From NCBI GenBank assembly GCA_003599575.1, contig QZKV01000156.1, positions 1 through 64,000 of the forward strand: DNA of 64,000 nucleotides, given 5' to 3'. The position numbers were made by a program, and so were the translations under genes. The DNA comes from Desulfobacteraceae bacterium (GTDB lineage Bacteria; Desulfobacterota; Desulfobacteria; Desulfobacterales; Desulfosarcinaceae). Shown here piece by piece: positions 1 through 8,886 of this stretch (position 1 is its first letter; each line of letters starts with the position of its first letter). The notes under the pieces were generated by a model. That model did no database searches and had not been told where the DNA came from. It saw only the letters and a list, made by a program, of their open reading frames with translations.

Positions 1-774
1 TATATCGGTCACACCCATGACGGCATTCATATTGGCGCCGTCGGCGTAGACCAGCCCGCCCTTGGCATGGACGATGTCGGCCACACGGCGGATGTGTTTT
101 TCGAACAGCCCCAGTGTGTTGGGATTGGTTACCATGATTCCGGCGGTCTGATCGTCCATGCGATCGGCCACCGCCTGCGGTTCCAGTATGCCGTCGGGAC
201 CGGAGGGCACCGACACGGCGGAAAATCCGCACAGCCTTGCGCTGGCAGGGTTGGTGCCGTGGGCCGTGTCCGGGATCAGGATTTTGCTGCGGGGGGTGCC
301 CTGCGCGGCGTGATGAGCATAAAAAATAAGCATGCCGGCCAGCTCGCCCTGCGCGCCGGCGGACGGTTGCAGAGAAACCGCTTCCAGGCCTGTGATCTCG
401 GCCAGCCAGCGTTCCAGGTCGAACATGAGTCGCAAGAGACCCTGGCTTAATTCTGCCGGAAGCAAGGGGTGGGCGCTGGCGATGCCCGCCAGGCCGGCCT
501 GGCGTTCGTTGGTTTTGGGATTGTACTTCATGGTGCACGAGCCCAGCGGGTACATGCTGCTGTCCACGCTCAAATTCCATTGGCTCAGGCGGGTGTAATG
601 GCGCACGATCTCCGGTTCGCTCAGATCGGGCAGATCCGGTCCCTCGCCGGACAGCGACGCGTCCAGCGGATGGGAGGGAACATCGCGCGACGGCATGGAA
701 AAAGCCGTGCGCCCGGCCGCGCCCATTTCCCACAACAAGGGTTCACTGAGGATCGTTCCGGTGGTTTCGGTCAT
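1..774 (-). CDS. gcvPB: Glycine dehydrogenase (decarboxylating) subunit 2, P-protein beta, partial
   Basis: C-terminal-type subunit of the two-subunit P-protein of the glycine cleavage system. It decarboxylates glycine with PLP and passes the aminomethyl group to lipoyl-GcvH. Only the first 258 residues are in the window; the frame runs off the left edge. Seen in the translation: the family stretch PLGSCTMKYNPK, then LQPSAGAQGELAG and IPDTAHGTNPASA, then YADGANMNAVMG at the edge. The PLP lysine would lie beyond the edge. The ATG overlaps the gcvPA stop (ATGA), so the two subunits are translationally coupled. Identification is firm. Confidence 0.95.
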   Translation of the reverse strand, partial: MTETTGTILSEPLLWEMGAAGRTAFSMPSRDVPSHPLDASLSGEGPDLPDLSEPEIVRHYTRLSQWNLSVDSSMYPLGSCTMKYNPKTNERQAGLAGIASAHPLLPAELSQGLLRLMFDLERWLAEITGLEAVSLQPSAGAQGELAGMLIFYAHHAAQGTPRSKILIPDTAHGTNPASARLCGFSAVSVPSGPDGILEPQAVADRMDDQTAGIMVTNPNTLGLFEKHIRRVADIVHAKGGLVYADGANMNAVMGVTDI

Positions 775-2111
775 GCGGTCGCCTCCTTGACCAGAAAATC
801 GAGGTCCTCTTTGCTGCCGGTTTCGGTTGCGCACAACACGTAGTGATCGGGCAGTTCCGGATAGAACCGCGCCAGCGGCAGTCCGGCGATGATCTTGCGG
901 TCCAGCAGACGCCGATAACAGCCGGACGGCAGCCGCACGACGAATTCATTGAACACCGGCGCGCTGAAGGGTACGGTCACACCGGCCGATTGCAAGGCGC
1001 TTTTTAAATAGCCGGCCCTGTCATAATTGAGCCGGGCCAACTGCCGCAGGCCGCTGCCGCCCAGGGAGGCCAGGTACATGGCCGCGGCCGTGGCGCATAA
1101 GCCCTGGTTGGTACAAATATTGGAAGTGGCCCGTTCGCGGCGGATGTGCTGTTCGCGCGTGGACAGGGTCAGCACAAAACCACGCCGGCCTTCCGCGTCG
1201 ACGGTTTTGCCGACCAGCCGGCCGGGCATGTTGCGGGCGTGTTGCATGCGGCAGGTAAAAAGCCCCAGGCCGGGTCCGCCGAACGAACGCGCCATTCCCA
1301 GGCTTTGCCCCTCGCCGCAGACCAGATCTGCGCCCTGTTCTCCCGGTGAGCGGTACAACCCATAGGCCAGCGGTTCCGTGAAGGCCACGATCATCAACGG
1401 CGCGCTTGCGGCGCCGGTATGCACCGTCCGGTCCAGGGTTTTGAGATCTTCGATGCAGCCGAAGAAATTGGGCGACTGCACCGCTACGGCGGCCAACTCG
1501 TCCGGCTGGCTCAAGGCCGACAGGTCGGTGCGGCCGTCGGAACCATAGGGCAGCAGGACGATTTCGAAGCCGGCAGGCCGAAAATAGGTTTCCACCACCC
1601 GGCGGTAGAGCGGGTGGATCGCCCGGGAGAGGGCCACGCGCCGCCGCTTGGTCAGCCGGATGGCCATCAAAAGGGCTTCGGCCAGGGCCGAGGCGCCGTC
1701 GTACATGGAGGCATTGGCGACCTCCATTCCCAGCAGGCGGCAGATGAGGGTCTGATACTCGTAAATGGCCTGCAGCGTGCCCTGGCTGACCTCCGCCTGG
1801 TAGGGGGTGTAGGCGGTGTTCAGTTCGCCCCGGCGCAGCAGTTGTTTAATGGTTTCGGGGATGTAGTGATCGTAACTGCCCGCACCCAAAAAGATCTTGA
1901 AGGCCGGGTCCACGGCCGTGCCCGCCGCCAGCGCTTCCATATGGCGATCCAGTTCCCATTCGCTGAGCGCCGGGGGGAGCTCCAACGGACCGCGGCGGCG
2001 GCAGTCCGAAGGAATATGAGCGAAAAGGTCATCCAGGTCTCGTGCTCCCACGGCCTTCAGCATGGTTTGGATATCCGCACCGGTGTGGGGCAGGTACCGC
2101 ATTGATTTCAT
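771..2111 (-). CDS. gcvPA: Glycine dehydrogenase (decarboxylating) subunit 1, P-protein alpha
   Basis: N-terminal-type subunit (446 aa, normal length) of the heterodimeric P-protein; it works with GcvPB in glycine decarboxylation. Recognised from the N-terminal MRYLPHTGADIQTML, the GSYDHYIPETIKQL segment, and YTPYQAEVSQGTLQAIYEYQT, all characteristic of GcvPA. The start ATG overlaps the gcvH stop (ATGA), and the next internal ATG is codon 4. The order gcvH-gcvPA-gcvPB with 4-nt overlaps shows one operon. No gcvT or lipoamide dehydrogenase gene is adjacent. Confidence 0.96.
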   Translation of the reverse strand: MKSMRYLPHTGADIQTMLKAVGARDLDDLFAHIPSDCRRRGPLELPPALSEWELDRHMEALAAGTAVDPAFKIFLGAGSYDHYIPETIKQLLRRGELNTAYTPYQAEVSQGTLQAIYEYQTLICRLLGMEVANASMYDGASALAEALLMAIRLTKRRRVALSRAIHPLYRRVVETYFRPAGFEIVLLPYGSDGRTDLSALSQPDELAAVAVQSPNFFGCIEDLKTLDRTVHTGAASAPLMIVAFTEPLAYGLYRSPGEQGADLVCGEGQSLGMARSFGGPGLGLFTCRMQHARNMPGRLVGKTVDAEGRRGFVLTLSTREQHIRRERATSNICTNQGLCATAAAMYLASLGGSGLRQLARLNYDRAGYLKSALQSAGVTVPFSAPVFNEFVVRLPSGCYRRLLDRKIIAGLPLARFYPELPDHYVLCATETGSKEDLDFLVKEATA

Positions 2112-2506
2112 CCTTTCAACGTGGCCACATAAGCCTTGCGGTCCATGAGTTTGTTGTACTCTCCGGGGTCGCTTGGTTTGATTTTGATCATCCAGCCGCC
2201 CGTATACGGCTGATGGTTGACCAGTTCGGGACGGTCCTCCAGATCGGTATTAAGCGCCGTCACCTCGCCGCCCATCGGCATGAACAGTTCGGATACGGCC
2301 TTGACCGATTCCACCGATCCGAACTCTTCGCCATGTTTCTTGTGACTTCCTTTTGCGGGCAGTTCCACATAAACGATGTCGCCCAATTGATCCTGAGCGT
2401 AGTCGCTGATGCCCACGACAAACTCCTTTCCCTCGGGCCGGGCCCATTCGTGGTCTTTGCTGTAACGCACGTCGTCGGGAAAATTGAGCTCATCGATCTC
2501 TTTCAT
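2108..2506 (-). CDS. gcvH: Glycine cleavage system H protein
   Basis: Lipoyl carrier protein of the glycine cleavage system, 132 aa, normal length. It shuttles the aminomethyl group between P, T and L proteins. The lipoylation motif ESVKAVSE is present with the modifiable lysine at residue 69, and the N-terminal YSKDHEW is typical. The start was placed at 2506 because a strong Shine-Dalgarno (AAAGGAGG) lies just upstream; an open frame extends 19 codons further without a ribosome site. First gene of the gcv operon here; gcvT, often next to gcvH, is absent. Confidence 0.96.
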   Translation of the reverse strand: MKEIDELNFPDDVRYSKDHEWARPEGKEFVVGISDYAQDQLGDIVYVELPAKGSHKKHGEEFGSVESVKAVSELFMPMGGEVTALNTDLEDRPELVNHQPYTGGWMIKIKPSDPGEYNKLMDRKAYVATLKG

Positions 2507-2714
2507 GCAATGCCTCCTTTGTCGTCGGATGGTTGGCGTTGTGCCGGATCTTGCCCAAAACACGGGACGCTGAAATTTTCCCTATGGTAATCATGTAGCT
2601 CGCGGAAGACAGTGGGAAAACGCACGCTGTCGAACTTTTTTGCAAGCAGCGGCAAAGTTGTTGAGAAGCACATTGGACGCTATGGATGTATAGTGGACCG
2701 ATCTCAAAATGCAA

Positions 2715-2755
2715 ATAAAAAACCCCCTATCCGGCCGTTGGGGCGTACCAGGGGG
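2715..2755 (-). terminator. Rho-independent terminator of the ABC/GldG operon
   Basis: On the minus strand CCCCCT and AGGGGG can pair across a 21-nt loop and are followed directly by a run of six T. It sits about 90 nt after the DUF4340 gene stop and before gcvH, separating the two minus-strand operons. The rest of the 2507-2843 gap shows no gene; I could not place a convincing gcv promoter in it. Confidence 0.7.
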
Positions 2756-2843
2756 CGGTGATGGGGTGCGGATATCCATGCGGGACCGTGGGATCACCGC
2801 CGGTCAGGAACTCGCGCGGCTTAACTTTAAGAACCTTTGCGGG

Positions 2844-3836
2844 CTACTTTTTCTCCTCTTCAATGCCCAGCAGACGGTTCAGATCCTTCTCGATGTTTTT
2901 GATGCGCGTCTGGTTCAGTAAAAACGCCTGCGTCATGGTCGATGCGGTGGCCGGCATCTTATCGGCATTTTCATCCAGCTTGGGGTGCACCGATAGGCTG
3001 TACTCCTCTTCGGCGCGTTTGAAGGAAATGGTCCAAAGGGCTTCCCCGAGTTGCGTTTTGGCCTGATCTTCCAAAAAAGCGTCGCAGTCCAAATGGTCGA
3101 TTGCGCTGAGCAGTTGATCCACACTGTTTTGATCCGCCGCACGGCCGCCGTCGTCCCGCCATTCGGTGGCGGGCGGTTGGGCCGGCGGCTGGGCGGGCGT
3201 TTCGGCTTTCTCCGTTTCAGGCGGTGTTTCCGGCTGACGGCTTTCTTTTTTGACCAGCGCCAAGGTCTTTTGGCCTTTCTTGAGCGTGAGGCCCGTAATG
3301 CTCTGCTTGTCTATGGCGAATATGGTTTTGTCCCTCAGGCTGTCGATGCTTTGATCAAAGGTGCGCTCCAGTTGTCCGCGCGCATGGTACACCCTGGGAT
3401 CGCCTTCCAGCACGACGAAAGTATGCTGGTAGGTGGGGGCCGCCTTGCCGATCGAAAACACGCGCACGGGCGACCCGTCGCTGAAAGCCTGCACAAAGAT
3501 CTTCTCGCCCGCGGCCAGGCCGTAGCGCTCATAATTGCCGGACTCCGACACCAGGGCCGTGAGCGTCAAATCGGACAGCGAATTGACCATGTTTTTCACC
3601 TTGGCGCTATCGGCGGGGTAGCCTTTGGGCTCGATGACCCAGCGATCGTCTTTTTTGACCAGTTCCAGCGGTGCGTTTTGCTTATCCGTCAGCACCAGGC
3701 GGTTGATTGCGGCATTTTCGAGCTTGGACGGCTGGGGCAACTTTTCGCCGTCCTGATTGAGGGAGCGGGTCGACAGGTACAACACCAGCGCCGCGATCAC
3801 CCCGATGAGAAGGATATATTCTTTTTTGAGCTTCAT
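2844..3836 (-). CDS. DUF4340 domain-containing membrane-anchored protein
   Basis: A 330-aa protein with one N-terminal membrane segment (about residues 6-22) and an extracytoplasmic body matching the DUF4340 pattern (LVLTDKQNAPLELVKKDDRW, repeated beta units). Residues 200-224 form a Pro/Glu/Ala-rich linker inside the domain. A good ribosome site (GAGGAAAGG) precedes the ATG. It is the last gene of an operon with an ABC ATPase, an ABC-2-type permease and a GldG-like protein; DUF4340 proteins are regularly found in such clusters. Biochemical role unknown; probably an accessory of the GldG-like membrane complex. Confidence 0.8.
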   Translation of the reverse strand: MKLKKEYILLIGVIAALVLYLSTRSLNQDGEKLPQPSKLENAAINRLVLTDKQNAPLELVKKDDRWVIEPKGYPADSAKVKNMVNSLSDLTLTALVSESGNYERYGLAAGEKIFVQAFSDGSPVRVFSIGKAAPTYQHTFVVLEGDPRVYHARGQLERTFDQSIDSLRDKTIFAIDKQSITGLTLKKGQKTLALVKKESRQPETPPETEKAETPAQPPAQPPATEWRDDGGRAADQNSVDQLLSAIDHLDCDAFLEDQAKTQLGEALWTISFKRAEEEYSLSVHPKLDENADKMPATASTMTQAFLLNQTRIKNIEKDLNRLLGIEEEKK

Positions 3837-3865
3837 GGCCTTTCCTCGTCAAATGGTTAAAAGGT

Positions 3866-3940
3866 CGATTCGTCGAATCGGTGAGCTCCTGCGGATAGGA
3901 CGTACTGCATGTTTAACCGGTTTAACGATTCGATGAATCG
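3866..3940. repeat. Pair of near-identical 15-bp palindromes
   Basis: CGATTCGTCGAATCG (3866-3880) and CGATTCGATGAATCG (3926-3940) have 6-bp arms and differ only in the 3-nt centre, 60 bp apart start to start. The second overlaps the last codons of the GldG-like gene and the first lies in the short gap before the DUF4340 gene. Function unknown; could be mRNA processing or stabilising hairpins, or protein-binding sites. Confidence 0.6.
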
Positions 3941-6147
3941 CCTGTTTTGCGAACCTCAAACATGCGCTGGATTTTCTTGGCGTGCGCATGGCGCCGTGTC
4001 CAGACCAGCAATCCAAAGAGGATCACCGCAATCGGCAAGCCTGCGATATTGAGGCTTTTGATGATGTTTTTGGTCTCCGGGCCGGTCGGATCCAGGGGAT
4101 TGAAGCTCTGTTCCTTGCTGCGCATGACGGCCACATCCTCACGACCGTTCAGGGCGTCGATCATGTTCATCACGAACATGGTATTGGGGCTTTGCCCGTT
4201 TTCATCCATCAGTTGATCACCGATCATCTTGGATGAGGCCATGACGAATATCTTGGCCGGTGCGCTCTGCTCGCGGCGCATGCCCTCGCCCCGAATCAGG
4301 GAAACATCGCCCGAAGGCCTGCCGCCGTCCGGTCCGGTTTGGGCATCCGTCTGCTGATCTTGCGCGGTGTTTTCCTGGGGCGTGGCCGGCTTTTCCGGCA
4401 TGGGCTGACCCTTGAAGTAGCTCTCGAAAGAACCTTCCAGCAGGTAGGCCAGGGGCCGCCGGGCCATTTCGTCCGCTGCGGGCGGCTGAATGAACATCGG
4501 ATTCAAGATGATGCGGTCGCGCATCTCCCAGGAGCGCTCAGAGGATGAAAAAAGTTTGTAGGCCTCGATCTTCTGTTCGGAGACACGTTTGTCATTCAGC
4601 TCAAGGGGTGAAATTTCCAAAGCGATCAAGCCCTTGATGTTCTTCAGGTATTCCAGTTGACTGGTAATGTTGTTCTTTTCGATGATCGGCGCAAAGTAGA
4701 TGGGTTGCTCGCCGCCGCCCTGCTGAGGGGATCTGCGCTGGCGATAACTCTTTTCATCCATGACGATGGCTTGCTTGATGCGCACGCCGTAATGCTCCAG
4801 CAATTTTTCCAGGCCGGTATCCAGGGGAACATACGTCGGCATCTGGTTGGCCATAAACGGCTGGTTCTGCGCCTGTTTTTGTTCGAAGGCATCCACAAAC
4901 AGCGCCAGATTGGTGCCGCGCATCAGCGCCTGGTCGATCTGATACAGGGCGTAGTCGGACAATTTTTCAGTCGGTCGCGCGATCAGAAGGCATTTAAGGC
5001 CATTGGGAACAGGGTCTTTTTCCAGGTCGATGGCTTTGACGGTATAGGTCTTGTTCAGCAGATTGCCCAGCCGATCCAGCGACCCATCCTGCGGCCCCAG
5101 TGGGTTGCCGCCGCCGATGTCCAGAGTGCCGTAATCGGCCAGATAGCCCAGTTCCTCATTGATGTTAATCAGGCGGTCGAGGTTGGTGTTGATCAAATCC
5201 TCGAGTTGATCGAGCGCGGTCAGTTGGTACTGTTCGCCGAAGATGGGCAGGCGCATCACATGCAGCAATGGAATTTCGCGGGTCTTGTCTTTGTATTGCA
5301 GCAGCATGCCGATGATGCCTTCGCCCGCGGCGATGTTGGACTTGGCAATATCCGGCCATTTCAGATGCATCAGCTTGGAGGTCCGTAACCGTTCGGTTTC
5401 GGCCGCCTCCGCACTGGGATCGATGCGCTTGAATTCCAGTTTGTTGTAATTTCTCGTATTCAGTCGCCCGATCATCTCCTTGATGCGCTCCGGATATTGA
5501 TCCAGCTCCTGCAGTCCCATGAAAGGGGCCACTTTGTAGATGGAGGAGGATAGGACCAGGTCCACCTTGATCTTGTCGTCCAAAGCGAGCAGGGCGCTGA
5601 CTTTGTGATTGAGCTTTTGTATGGCCGTCGTCAATTTGTACTCAAGACCCTCGGTGGAGGTGATCGTGGGGATGCGTTCGATGATATCGCCGTGAATGAT
5701 CACCAGCCCCATGTAAGCCTGCTTGAATTTAAGTTCATCTTGTTCGAGGATTTGAATCTGCACCGGATGGATACCGTAATCGCGGGCCGTCTGCTGATTG
5801 CTGTGGGCCGTTTCGCTGATGCCTTCGGTTTCCGCGCTGACATTGTAAAACTGGACCTGGAAGTATTTTTTGTTGTTCTGCGCGTACTCGCTGAGAAGAT
5901 CGTGCAGGTACAGCTCGGTGGTGTTGTGCGGCGCAGGCAGGTCCCTGGTGAAGAAAACCTTGACGGTCAGCGGTTCGGTCAGCGTGCCGGCCACCTTCTT
6001 GCTGATGGCGGAAAGCGAGTAGGTTTTGTTGGTGGTCAAATCGGCTCTGAAGAAAAAGCTTACCCCGGCCAGATTGATCAACACGACGACCAGTGCGTAG
6101 AGTGCGAATTTGATGTATTTGGCGTATTTTTGTGCGTTCGCGTTCAT
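3922..6147 (-). CDS. GldG-like ABC transport system extracytoplasmic protein
   Basis: A 741-aa protein of the GldG / ABC-type uncharacterised transport family. It has one N-terminal membrane segment (about 13-33), a large extracytoplasmic region beginning with the family pattern LTTNKTYSLSAISKKV, a Gln/Pro/Asp-rich linker near residues 590-620, and a C-terminal membrane segment (about 700-716) with a positively charged tail. The start has an AAAGGAAG ribosome site. It lies 15 nt after the permease gene. In Bacteroidota GldG belongs to the gliding machinery, but homologues are widespread in non-gliding bacteria, so a general envelope role is more likely. The substrate is not known. Confidence 0.85.
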   Translation of the reverse strand: MNANAQKYAKYIKFALYALVVVLINLAGVSFFFRADLTTNKTYSLSAISKKVAGTLTEPLTVKVFFTRDLPAPHNTTELYLHDLLSEYAQNNKKYFQVQFYNVSAETEGISETAHSNQQTARDYGIHPVQIQILEQDELKFKQAYMGLVIIHGDIIERIPTITSTEGLEYKLTTAIQKLNHKVSALLALDDKIKVDLVLSSSIYKVAPFMGLQELDQYPERIKEMIGRLNTRNYNKLEFKRIDPSAEAAETERLRTSKLMHLKWPDIAKSNIAAGEGIIGMLLQYKDKTREIPLLHVMRLPIFGEQYQLTALDQLEDLINTNLDRLININEELGYLADYGTLDIGGGNPLGPQDGSLDRLGNLLNKTYTVKAIDLEKDPVPNGLKCLLIARPTEKLSDYALYQIDQALMRGTNLALFVDAFEQKQAQNQPFMANQMPTYVPLDTGLEKLLEHYGVRIKQAIVMDEKSYRQRRSPQQGGGEQPIYFAPIIEKNNITSQLEYLKNIKGLIALEISPLELNDKRVSEQKIEAYKLFSSSERSWEMRDRIILNPMFIQPPAADEMARRPLAYLLEGSFESYFKGQPMPEKPATPQENTAQDQQTDAQTGPDGGRPSGDVSLIRGEGMRREQSAPAKIFVMASSKMIGDQLMDENGQSPNTMFVMNMIDALNGREDVAVMRSKEQSFNPLDPTGPETKNIIKSLNIAGLPIAVILFGLLVWTRRHAHAKKIQRMFEVRKTGDSSNR

Positions 6148-6162
6148 TGCTTCTTCCTTTGG

Positions 6163-6864
6163 CTACTTTTCTTCCATGACCAGATGGGTAGCGTATAACC
6201 CCAAAAAGACGATGCTGACGAAATAGAGGATATCGCGTGAGTCGACGATCCCCTTGGCGATGTTTTTAAAGTGGGCATCGGCACTGATATAGGCGATCAC
6301 ATCCAGAAGGAACTGCGGGAAGAAAAAGAGCATTTGATCGACAATCGCCAGCCCCACGCAGACCACCATGGCTACAATGCAGGCCACGATCTGGCTGCGC
6401 GTCAGCGCCGAAGCGAACAGGCCGATGGCGGCGTAGGCCCCCCCAAGGAAAACGGCGCCGATGTACCCGCCGATGGCGGCGCCCCAATCCAGATCACCGA
6501 CAAAGCTGATGAAGATCGCATAAGAAAGCGTGGGAAGCAAAATCGCCGCCACGAATGCCAGGGCAGCCATGAACTTGCCCACGATGATATCGCGAAAGGT
6601 GACCGGCAGTGTGAACAGCAGTTCCCAGGAGCCCACGTTGAGCTCCTCTGAAAACAGGCGCATGGTGATGATGGGCACCACCAGCGCGAATAAAAAAGGC
6701 AGCAGATTGAAAAAACGTCTTAAATCCGCCTGGTCATAGAGAAAGAAAGAAGAGAAAAAGAGCCATCCCGTTACGATCAGAAAGATGGCGATGACGATAT
6801 AGGCAATCGGCGAAATGAAGTAGTCTTTGAACTCTTTTTTGAATATGAGCACGGCTTGGCGCAT
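6163..6864 (-). CDS. ABC transporter permease, ABC-2 / GldF type
   Basis: A 233-aa integral membrane protein with about six hydrophobic segments, typical of the ABC-2/GldF permease family. The conserved N-terminal pattern (FKKEFKDYFISPIAYIV) and the LFSEELNVGSWELLFTLPVT cytoplasmic motif are visible. The ATG lies 1 nt beyond the stop of the ATPase gene and has a GGGAG ribosome site inside that gene's end, so it is co-translated with it. It forms the membrane channel of the transporter with the ATPase and GldG-like protein. Confidence 0.9.
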   Translation of the reverse strand: MRQAVLIFKKEFKDYFISPIAYIVIAIFLIVTGWLFFSSFFLYDQADLRRFFNLLPFLFALVVPIITMRLFSEELNVGSWELLFTLPVTFRDIIVGKFMAALAFVAAILLPTLSYAIFISFVGDLDWGAAIGGYIGAVFLGGAYAAIGLFASALTRSQIVACIVAMVVCVGLAIVDQMLFFFPQFLLDVIAYISADAHFKNIAKGIVDSRDILYFVSIVFLGLYATHLVMEEK

Positions 6865-6865
6865 A

Positions 6866-7804
6866 TCAATTCTCCCTGGTCAACTCTCGGAATATGGATT
6901 CAAGGGTTTGGTTTTCACGGATCAATTCCACCAGGATCCAGTCGGTGGCCTTGATGGCCGCATACAGGTCGGCGCGGATGTCGTCTGCCGAAGCGCAGAG
7001 CACATTGAATCTGGTCAACCCCGGGTCCTCGCCGTTCGCGGCGGTCACATCGTTCACACCGCGCACCGCTTTCAAGCGGGCGCATACGATCCCGGCGTCA
7101 GCGCGCAATAAACCGATTTGGATGCGGTTTGCGTGGTTCCCGCGGGCCGTCAGCTCCTGCGTGCCGCCGTCGGCGATGATGCGGCCTTTGTTGATGATGA
7201 TGACACGGTCGCAGGTGGCTTCCGCTTCGCTCAGAATGTGCGTTGATAGAATGACGGTTTTGCGTTCGCCGATCTTGCGGATGATTTCCCTGATTTCCAC
7301 GATCTGGTTGGGATCGAGTCCGGAGGTCGGCTCGTCCAGGATCAGGATTTCCGGATCGCTCATCATGGCGTGGGCCAGCCCGACCCGCTGTTTTAATCCT
7401 TTGGACAGCGTATCGATGGTTTTATGCATGATCTCGCGCAGCCCGCACATGTCGGCCAGCACGGCCAGCCGGTTTTTCCTGGCGTCGCCCTCAAGGCCGC
7501 GAACCCGGGCCACATGGTCCAGGTAATCGTAGACGAGCATGCTTTTGTATAGAGGCGCCGATTCGGGCAGATAACCGATGAGGCGCTTGATTGCCAGGGC
7601 ATCCTGGTGAATGGAGAAATCCTTGACGCGGATGTCGCCGGCCGATGGAGGGAAATAGCCGGTCAGCATTCGCAGCGTGGTTGTTTTTCCCGCACCGTTG
7701 GGCCCCAGCAACCCGACAATCTCGCCCCCTTTGATGTCAAGATCGATGTGGTCCACGGCGCAAAAGCCGTCGTAGTATTTGGTCAACCCCTCAACATGAA
7801 TCAT
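6866..7804 (-). CDS. ABC transporter ATP-binding protein, GldA type
   Basis: A 312-aa ABC ATPase. Walker A is GPNGAGKT (residues 34-41), the signature is the variant LSKGLKQRVG, and Walker B is ILILDEPTSGLDP. The C-terminal ~80 residues form the extra domain seen in GldA/CcmA-type exporter ATPases. A strong ribosome site (AAGGAGGAGG) precedes the ATG. First gene of the four-gene operon, transcribed from the promoter at 7966-7994. Confidence 0.92.
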   Translation of the reverse strand: MIHVEGLTKYYDGFCAVDHIDLDIKGGEIVGLLGPNGAGKTTTLRMLTGYFPPSAGDIRVKDFSIHQDALAIKRLIGYLPESAPLYKSMLVYDYLDHVARVRGLEGDARKNRLAVLADMCGLREIMHKTIDTLSKGLKQRVGLAHAMMSDPEILILDEPTSGLDPNQIVEIREIIRKIGERKTVILSTHILSEAEATCDRVIIINKGRIIADGGTQELTARGNHANRIQIGLLRADAGIVCARLKAVRGVNDVTAANGEDPGLTRFNVLCASADDIRADLYAAIKATDWILVELIRENQTLESIFRELTREN

Positions 7805-7965
7805 AAGCCTCCTCCTTGGCTGTTCCGAATGGTGCTGGTCTTGCCCTGGTTACAAACATGATGCAACGGGTTTTGCAGAGCGGCTGTGGGAGTGGCAGTC
7901 AGGCAATACGCCTGTTGCAAGCCGCCGCGATGCTCAAGCGCCTGTGGGCTAGCTCCGGAACGGGT

Positions 7966-7994
7966 TTAATAATTGAAAACAACGCCCATGTCAA
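7966..7994 (-). promoter_or_regulatory. Sigma-70 promoter of the ABC/GldG operon
   Basis: On the minus strand TTGACA is separated by exactly 17 nt from TATTAA. This gives a predicted transcript start near 7959 and a leader of about 155 nt before the ATPase ATG at 7804. Nothing else is recognisable in the 7805-8105 gap. Confidence 0.7.
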
Positions 7995-8105
7995 CCCACT
8001 GAAATTTGTCAAATAGTAGCATCATCGCGTCTTTCAATCGGCAAATCTTCGGATTCGTCTGGCTTGTCGGGCTGTTGGTTGATTCAAAGATGCAACCGGG
8101 GAAAA

Positions 8106-8396
8106 TCATCTATTTTGCGAAACCTCATACCAAGGCCCTTGGATGCGCGAGGTTTTACAGCGCGGGCAGCGGCTGGGAGGAGAGAGGCGCCGGCGGTCTT
8201 TAAACTCGTATCCGCATCCTTCGCAGCGGGCCGGCCGCACGCGGAGACGGCCGCCGCGGCCGGCCACCGATTTGGCGATATGGGGCAGGTGAATGACGGT
8301 TTCCTTCTCGCGGATGCCCAGGGCCTGAGAGATGGCCACAACATCCATGGGTTGTCGTTCCAGCAAGGCAATGATCTGTTGTCGGATGGTTCCCAT
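8106..8396 (-). CDS. HTH domain / zinc-ribbon protein (COG3357-like predicted regulator)
   Basis: A 96-aa protein with an N-terminal winged-helix-like half (residues 3-45, IRQQIIALLERQPMDVVAIS) and a C-terminal zinc ribbon with cysteines 58, 61, 77 and 80 (CEGC and CPRC). This is the layout of a small predicted transcriptional regulator family. The start at 8396 is 7 nt after the phosphatase stop, without a clear Shine-Dalgarno, so reinitiation is likely; an in-frame ATG at 8438 would overlap the phosphatase gene. The target is unknown. Confidence 0.75.
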   Translation of the reverse strand: MGTIRQQIIALLERQPMDVVAISQALGIREKETVIHLPHIAKSVAGRGGRLRVRPARCEGCGYEFKDRRRLSPPSRCPRCKTSRIQGPWYEVSQNR

Positions 8397-8403
8397 GCGC
8401 GGT

Positions 8404-8886
8404 TTATATTTTCTTGCCGATGGATGTGAACACGTCATCGAGTTCTTCGACCAGGGCTACAATGCAAGGACGCATAATTTCAATGCACAGCAAGTAGGAC
8501 TCGAGCGGGCCGCCATAGGGGTCTTCCACCTCCGACCCCTCGAGTGCGGGACCGAAATCGGTCAGCAGTTTTGCATGCGATTTGCTCCAGCGCAGCATCC
8601 GGCGGACCACATTCAGGTGATATTGTTCCATGGTCAGGATGAAGCCCGCGCGGCGTACCATGTCGCGATCGAGCTGGCGTGCCCGATGATGGCTGATATC
8701 GATGCCCAGGCGGGACATGGCCTCGACCGCCATAGGCGCTGCCTGGTGACCGTGAATTGCGTTGGTTCCGCCGGAACTGACCGAGATGCGGTTTTGCAGT
8801 TTCGGCGGCATGAGATGGCGCAGCAGTCCGGCGGCCATGGGGCTGCGGCAGATATTGCCCGTACAGACCATGAGAATTTCGAACAT
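8404..8886 (-). CDS. Low-molecular-weight protein-tyrosine phosphatase
   Basis: A 160-aa phosphatase of the arsenate reductase/LMW-PTP fold. The P-loop CTGNICRS carries the catalytic cysteine (C8) and arginine (R14), and the general acid is in the DP motif (D122-P123) followed by a tyrosine-containing segment. It could dephosphorylate tyrosine kinases of envelope polysaccharide export or other proteins; no such kinase is nearby. It forms an operon with the HTH/Zn-ribbon gene and is divergent from the response regulator gene. Confidence 0.9.
   Translation of the reverse strand: MFEILMVCTGNICRSPMAAGLLRHLMPPKLQNRISVSSGGTNAIHGHQAAPMAVEAMSRLGIDISHHRARQLDRDMVRRAGFILTMEQYHLNVVRRMLRWSKSHAKLLTDFGPALEGSEVEDPYGGPLESYLLCIEIMRPCIVALVEELDDVFTSIGKKI

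Noticed and set aside
7880-7960. tRNA-like or riboswitch structure in the ABC operon leader
   Set aside because: Some short complementary segments but no cloverleaf, TPsiC-like sequence or known switch core.
8106-8438. Longer start (ATG at 8438) for the HTH/Zn-ribbon gene
   Set aside because: The extra 14 residues overlap the phosphatase gene and do not resemble the family N-terminus; the start at 8396 is preferred.
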